NCBI RefSeq assembly: GCF_013373865.1
Contig: NC_050472.1
Coordinates: 10,201,805-10,265,804 of the forward strand
Direction of reading: 5' to 3'
DNA length: 64,000 nucleotides
Source: Monomorium pharaonis
Taxonomy: Eukaryota > Arthropoda > Insecta > Hymenoptera > Formicidae
Shown here piece by piece: positions 60,766 to 64,000 of the stretch. The notes under the pieces were generated by a model, which saw only the letters and a program-made list of their open reading frames with translations, made no database searches and was not told the origin of the DNA. The stretch's first letter is position 1. Each line of letters begins with the position of its first letter. The position numbers were made by a program, and so were the translations under genes.

Positions 60766-61890
60766 ATGAGTAAAGAAATAATTACTTACTAAAAAATTAA
60801 TAAATAATGCATTATTTTTTAATTTGCATTCTCATTACCCTGATTCAAAGTATATTGTTGTTCAATGTATAATGCCACACTAAAATATGTTAATTTTGTA
60901 TCTAGACATGGATATATCTCTATAACATCCACATGGATTTATCAATATAAGAAAAAGATTTTGGACGCGATACTTTTGCAAGATCGACAGAGAGCGAAAT
61001 AATGCCTTAATTGACAAATCATATGACCGATTTGGATTGGCAGATGTCATCGATCTGCGTCGACTCTTTGGCATGTCACCGCTAATGGATCCGGACCAAG
61101 AAGTCTGGATATAAATATTTTATATTATATTACATTATTATATTACTATATTATATTAATATTATTTACGCTTTCTGTCACTCACATCAGCATGCATTCA
61201 CGTGCGACATTATTATATTATATTATTATTATATATTATTATATATTATTATTATATTATTATTATATATGATTATTATATATTATTATATTATACAAAA
61301 TATTATTATTTTATATTACTTTATTTTATTATATTTTTAGTATCTTATATTATATTCAATATCATAAATAAACTTTAATAAAAAATTTCTTTAAAATATT
61401 TTTTAACGCTCTCCGTCGCGGTGCTATCGCATTCTCTCATGCTTTTTTCAGTGCATAGTGTAGAGCAGATTTTTGCTTTTTCCGATATATCTCGAAAAGT
61501 ATTGGAGATATCAAAAAATGTTTTATACAAAAGTTTTATGGTAACAATATCTCTATCTAACTACATCAATAAAATTTTGAAAAAAAATTTTTTTTCAAAA
61601 ATTAAAAAACAATTGTTTAAAAAATAATTTTTTTTTAAATTTAATTACTGTAGTTAGATAGAAGTACTTTTATTGTAAAACTTTTGTATAAGACATTTTT
61701 AAATATTTTGTTTAGTTTACGAGATATATCGAGAAAACGAAAAATGTCTCAATCTTTGAAGGGTGGTTTCACCCCTTTAAACCGTTTATGGGCAGCTACG
61801 ATAAATTTCTAAATTCATGTATTTACCCCCCTCTACATTTATGCCAAGTTTCATTAAAATCAGAATTTTCGAGTTCGCGAGGTTCCCTTG

Positions 61891-62164
61891 TTAATGTTCC
61901 TCGACTCTTCCCTCCAGCTACCACCTTCGAAGAACTTAGTGTTCCTTGACCTTTCTCTTTGCCTCCAATTACTGAAGAACATGAACACGTTCCTCAGATA
62001 TTCCCAACATATTCTTTTTCTAGTTCACCTCCTAGGGTACTTTTATTTTTTGTGGGCTTGCGTAATTAATATTACAGACGAAACAATTTCCTTTGCAGTG
62101 ATTTATTTTGTAATTTCAATCATAGATTTTAAAGTAAAAGATATAACTTTAAACAGTGTTAAAT
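61891..62164 (+). repeat. Minisatellite continuation
   Basis: Completes the 45-bp array after the palindrome (61894-61938 and a diverged unit to about 61990), then grades into unremarkable DNA. The open frame at 61888-62166 is a by-product. Confidence 0.6.
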
Positions 62165-63560
62165 AATTTAGTCATTAAATTTTATCGATAAATATCACTG
62201 AACACATATGTACCAATGCTGCTTATTTTTTGTTTTGTAGGGCAATAAAAAAGATAATTGTAATTGTAGATTATTAAATGACCTATTTTTTTGCAATTCC
62301 TTATAAAACAAGGCTAATCAGATGTTATTGCAGAGGCACTACATCAAATGTTATTGCTAGCTTACTTCTATAAATAAATATAATACATGTTGAAATAAAT
62401 CTTACTATTAAAAAAGATTCGAACAATGTATAATATATTATATATGTATATTATGTCAAATATGTATGTATGTCAAAAAATCCATAGAGCAAACCTCTAA
62501 AATTTGGAATAAAACGTGACCTTTTGCAAAAGAATCGGGCCACAAATGACGAAGGAATTCGCGGCCATACAGAAAATACGGACATACTGACTCCCGGTAC
62601 TCATATACATATATAGATTTTATCGCCTCCGCGCCGTATCTACCTTTTTGCTATCTCAATAACGTTATACTGATTTTATTATTAATGTTTTTAAATGTTT
62701 TTTGTAAATATCGAGTTATTCATTAGTATATAAAAAAAGTAATGATTATCGCGATATTGGAAAAAACGTTTTTTACCCCGTTACGATGATGTGATTACGC
62801 ACGTTTTGTTTTTAGTTTTACCAAATATTATGTTAGAATCGAAATTATTTCAGACCTTTGTAACAATTGTGTTTATTAAGATATGGTCTTTGTGTAAAAC
62901 AAACATACCACATTTGTATATATATTTATCAAATGTGACGTATTTTTGTTACGTAAAGATCTTGATATATATGTATAGTTCATTCTCAACAGATTATATG
63001 TTTTGAAACATAATCAGGTACGATGATGTTTTCGATCGCACAATTATATGCGATAGATTGAGGTAGCAGCAATTATGATAAACATCTATAATTGTTGTTA
63101 ACTCGTGTATATTTTCGCAGTTATACGCGAGTATTGTAATGTAATGGTTATTATTATAGGTAATATATATAATTGTTAAGTCTATTATATTTTCTCGTTT
63201 CTTTGATATCACACAACTCTCTCAGTCGCTCCTTAACCATACGTACTTTATGCTTTCGCGATCGCTTTATCTTGCACTGTTTGCGTCATCTCGCTCGCTC
63301 CTATGTATCATTCGTATATGCATACAGTATATCTAATACGCGGTCGCGAGTCATACTATTTTCACGCGCCATTATTACGCATTCGTATACGAGTTATTAC
63401 GAGGAAAGGGAGAATGAAATATAAACTTTTATAAGAATAATAAATTTTAATATATATAAATTCAAGAATACTATACATCAAATACATTTCCATTTTTAAA
63501 AAAAGAGTGTTATTTATTTTGTCATCGCTTTTCCGCGATGCTAATTGGTTGTTAATTGTT
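62165..63560. other. Intergenic AT-rich DNA
   Basis: No gene, TIR or RNA gene recognised. 62500-62600 is less AT-rich (GGGCCACAAATGACGAAGG) and could be a remnant of something coding. Confidence 0.4.
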
Positions 63561-64000
63561 AGTCGTCAAGTTCGTGCTGTGTGACTTGCTTCCTTCTGTC
63601 GTTTGCTGCTGTCAAATTTTTGACAGTTCGCCGTATTTGAAAAAAGAGAAAGAAATATTTGAGAAACAAAATTTAATTGAAAAAGAAAAAGAGGGCCAGT
63701 TCCCGTATTTGAGAAACAAAGGAAATTGAGAGAGAAAGAAAAGAGAGAGTGGATAGAGAGAAGAGAGAGCAGAGAGAGAGGAGGAGAGACTGAGAGAAGA
63801 GAGAGAAGAGAGACGAGCAGAGACCGCGGCGCGAAGCAGAGAGAGAGCGCGCGCTCTTAGAGCGCGCCGCGCGCGTCGGCTTCGCTCTCTCTAGACGCTC
63901 TCGCGGACGCGGCGCGCGCCGCTGTCGCTCTGCTCGCGCTCTCTTCAGCGCGCCTACTCTCTCTCTCTCTCTCTCTCTCAGTTCTCGCTTCTCCCCTCTG
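63561..64000. promoter_or_regulatory. GA-rich and CpG-rich edge, possible promoter
   Basis: GAGAGA tracts on the + strand (63640-63850) are followed by a CpG-dense block (GCGCGCCGCGCGCG-like, about 63845-63955) and a CT run at 63957-63980. This mirrors the GA-plus-CpG composition before exon 1b of the zinc transporter, so a promoter of a gene beyond the window is plausible. No start codon can be assigned. Confidence 0.3.

Larger units (their letters stand above)
58034..61890. mobile_element. 3.9-kb palindromic element in minisatellite
   Basis: The ends CAAGGGAACCTCGCGAACTC and the inverse are flanked by TTA (58031-58033, 61891-61893). The minisatellite on either side shows what the uninterrupted unit looks like, which confirms the TTA duplication. 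The arms (58034-58785 and 61085-61890) are similar over about 750-800 bp and include TA-rich simple sequence. The centre holds two further inverted structures. No transposase. The TTA target suggests PIF/Harbinger-type mobilisation. Confidence 0.7.

Overview
This is a stretch of an AT-rich insect nuclear genome. It has spliced genes with GT/AG introns, long AT-rich introns, microsatellites and heavy loads of DNA transposons. The protein sequences and the transposon mix (mariner, P-like/THAP, Mutator-like, many palindromic MITEs) fit a hymenopteran, probably an ant. That placement is inference from family resemblance, not a search result.

Two host genes are supported. (1) UGGT, the endoplasmic reticulum folding sensor UDP-glucose:glycoprotein glucosyltransferase, runs on the + strand from 12623 to 23078. 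I could join 23 coding exons in frame into 1517 residues, ending in an HNEL retention signal and including a 15-nt microexon. (2) A SLC30 zinc exporter of the ZnT2/3/4/8 type runs on the + strand from 25045 to 48080. Seven common exons (43809-48080) can be joined to at least two, perhaps three, alternative coding first exons (25045, 26592 and 32470). All three end in the same splice phase, so the gene appears to have several promoters spread over about 7.5 kb and a first intron of up to 18.7 kb.

The rest is mobile-element territory. 1-7400: a FLYWCH zinc-finger fragment, a P-like element with a THAP fragment, a cluster of four MITEs, a 1.9-kb long-arm hairpin with a 9-bp target duplication inserted into a smaller element, and a 5'-truncated Ty3/gypsy pol whose integrase has Lys at the DD35E glutamate position. 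7400-11800: a composite of nested inverted-repeat elements, including a 2.6-kb near-perfect palindrome. 28.9-35.2 kb (inside the zinc transporter intron): a CCCAG-ended element, small hairpins and a deleted mariner. 50.6-56.3 kb: ACACTCAA-rich palindromes, a second CCCAG-ended element carrying a tRNA-like SINE head and a MITE, a palindrome made of two inverted copies of a SWIM-zinc-finger gene fragment, and a P-like deletion derivative. 57.9-62 kb: a 3.9-kb palindrome inserted into a 45-bp minisatellite, itself holding two more palindromes. The far right end (63.6-64 kb) is GA- and CpG-rich and may be the promoter side of another gene.

Several palindromes record their own history: an insertion in one arm can be compared with the intact other arm, which gives the pre-insertion site and exact target-site duplication without outside data. 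That is the most informative structure in the window. No prokaryote-like system, CRISPR array or gene cluster was found.
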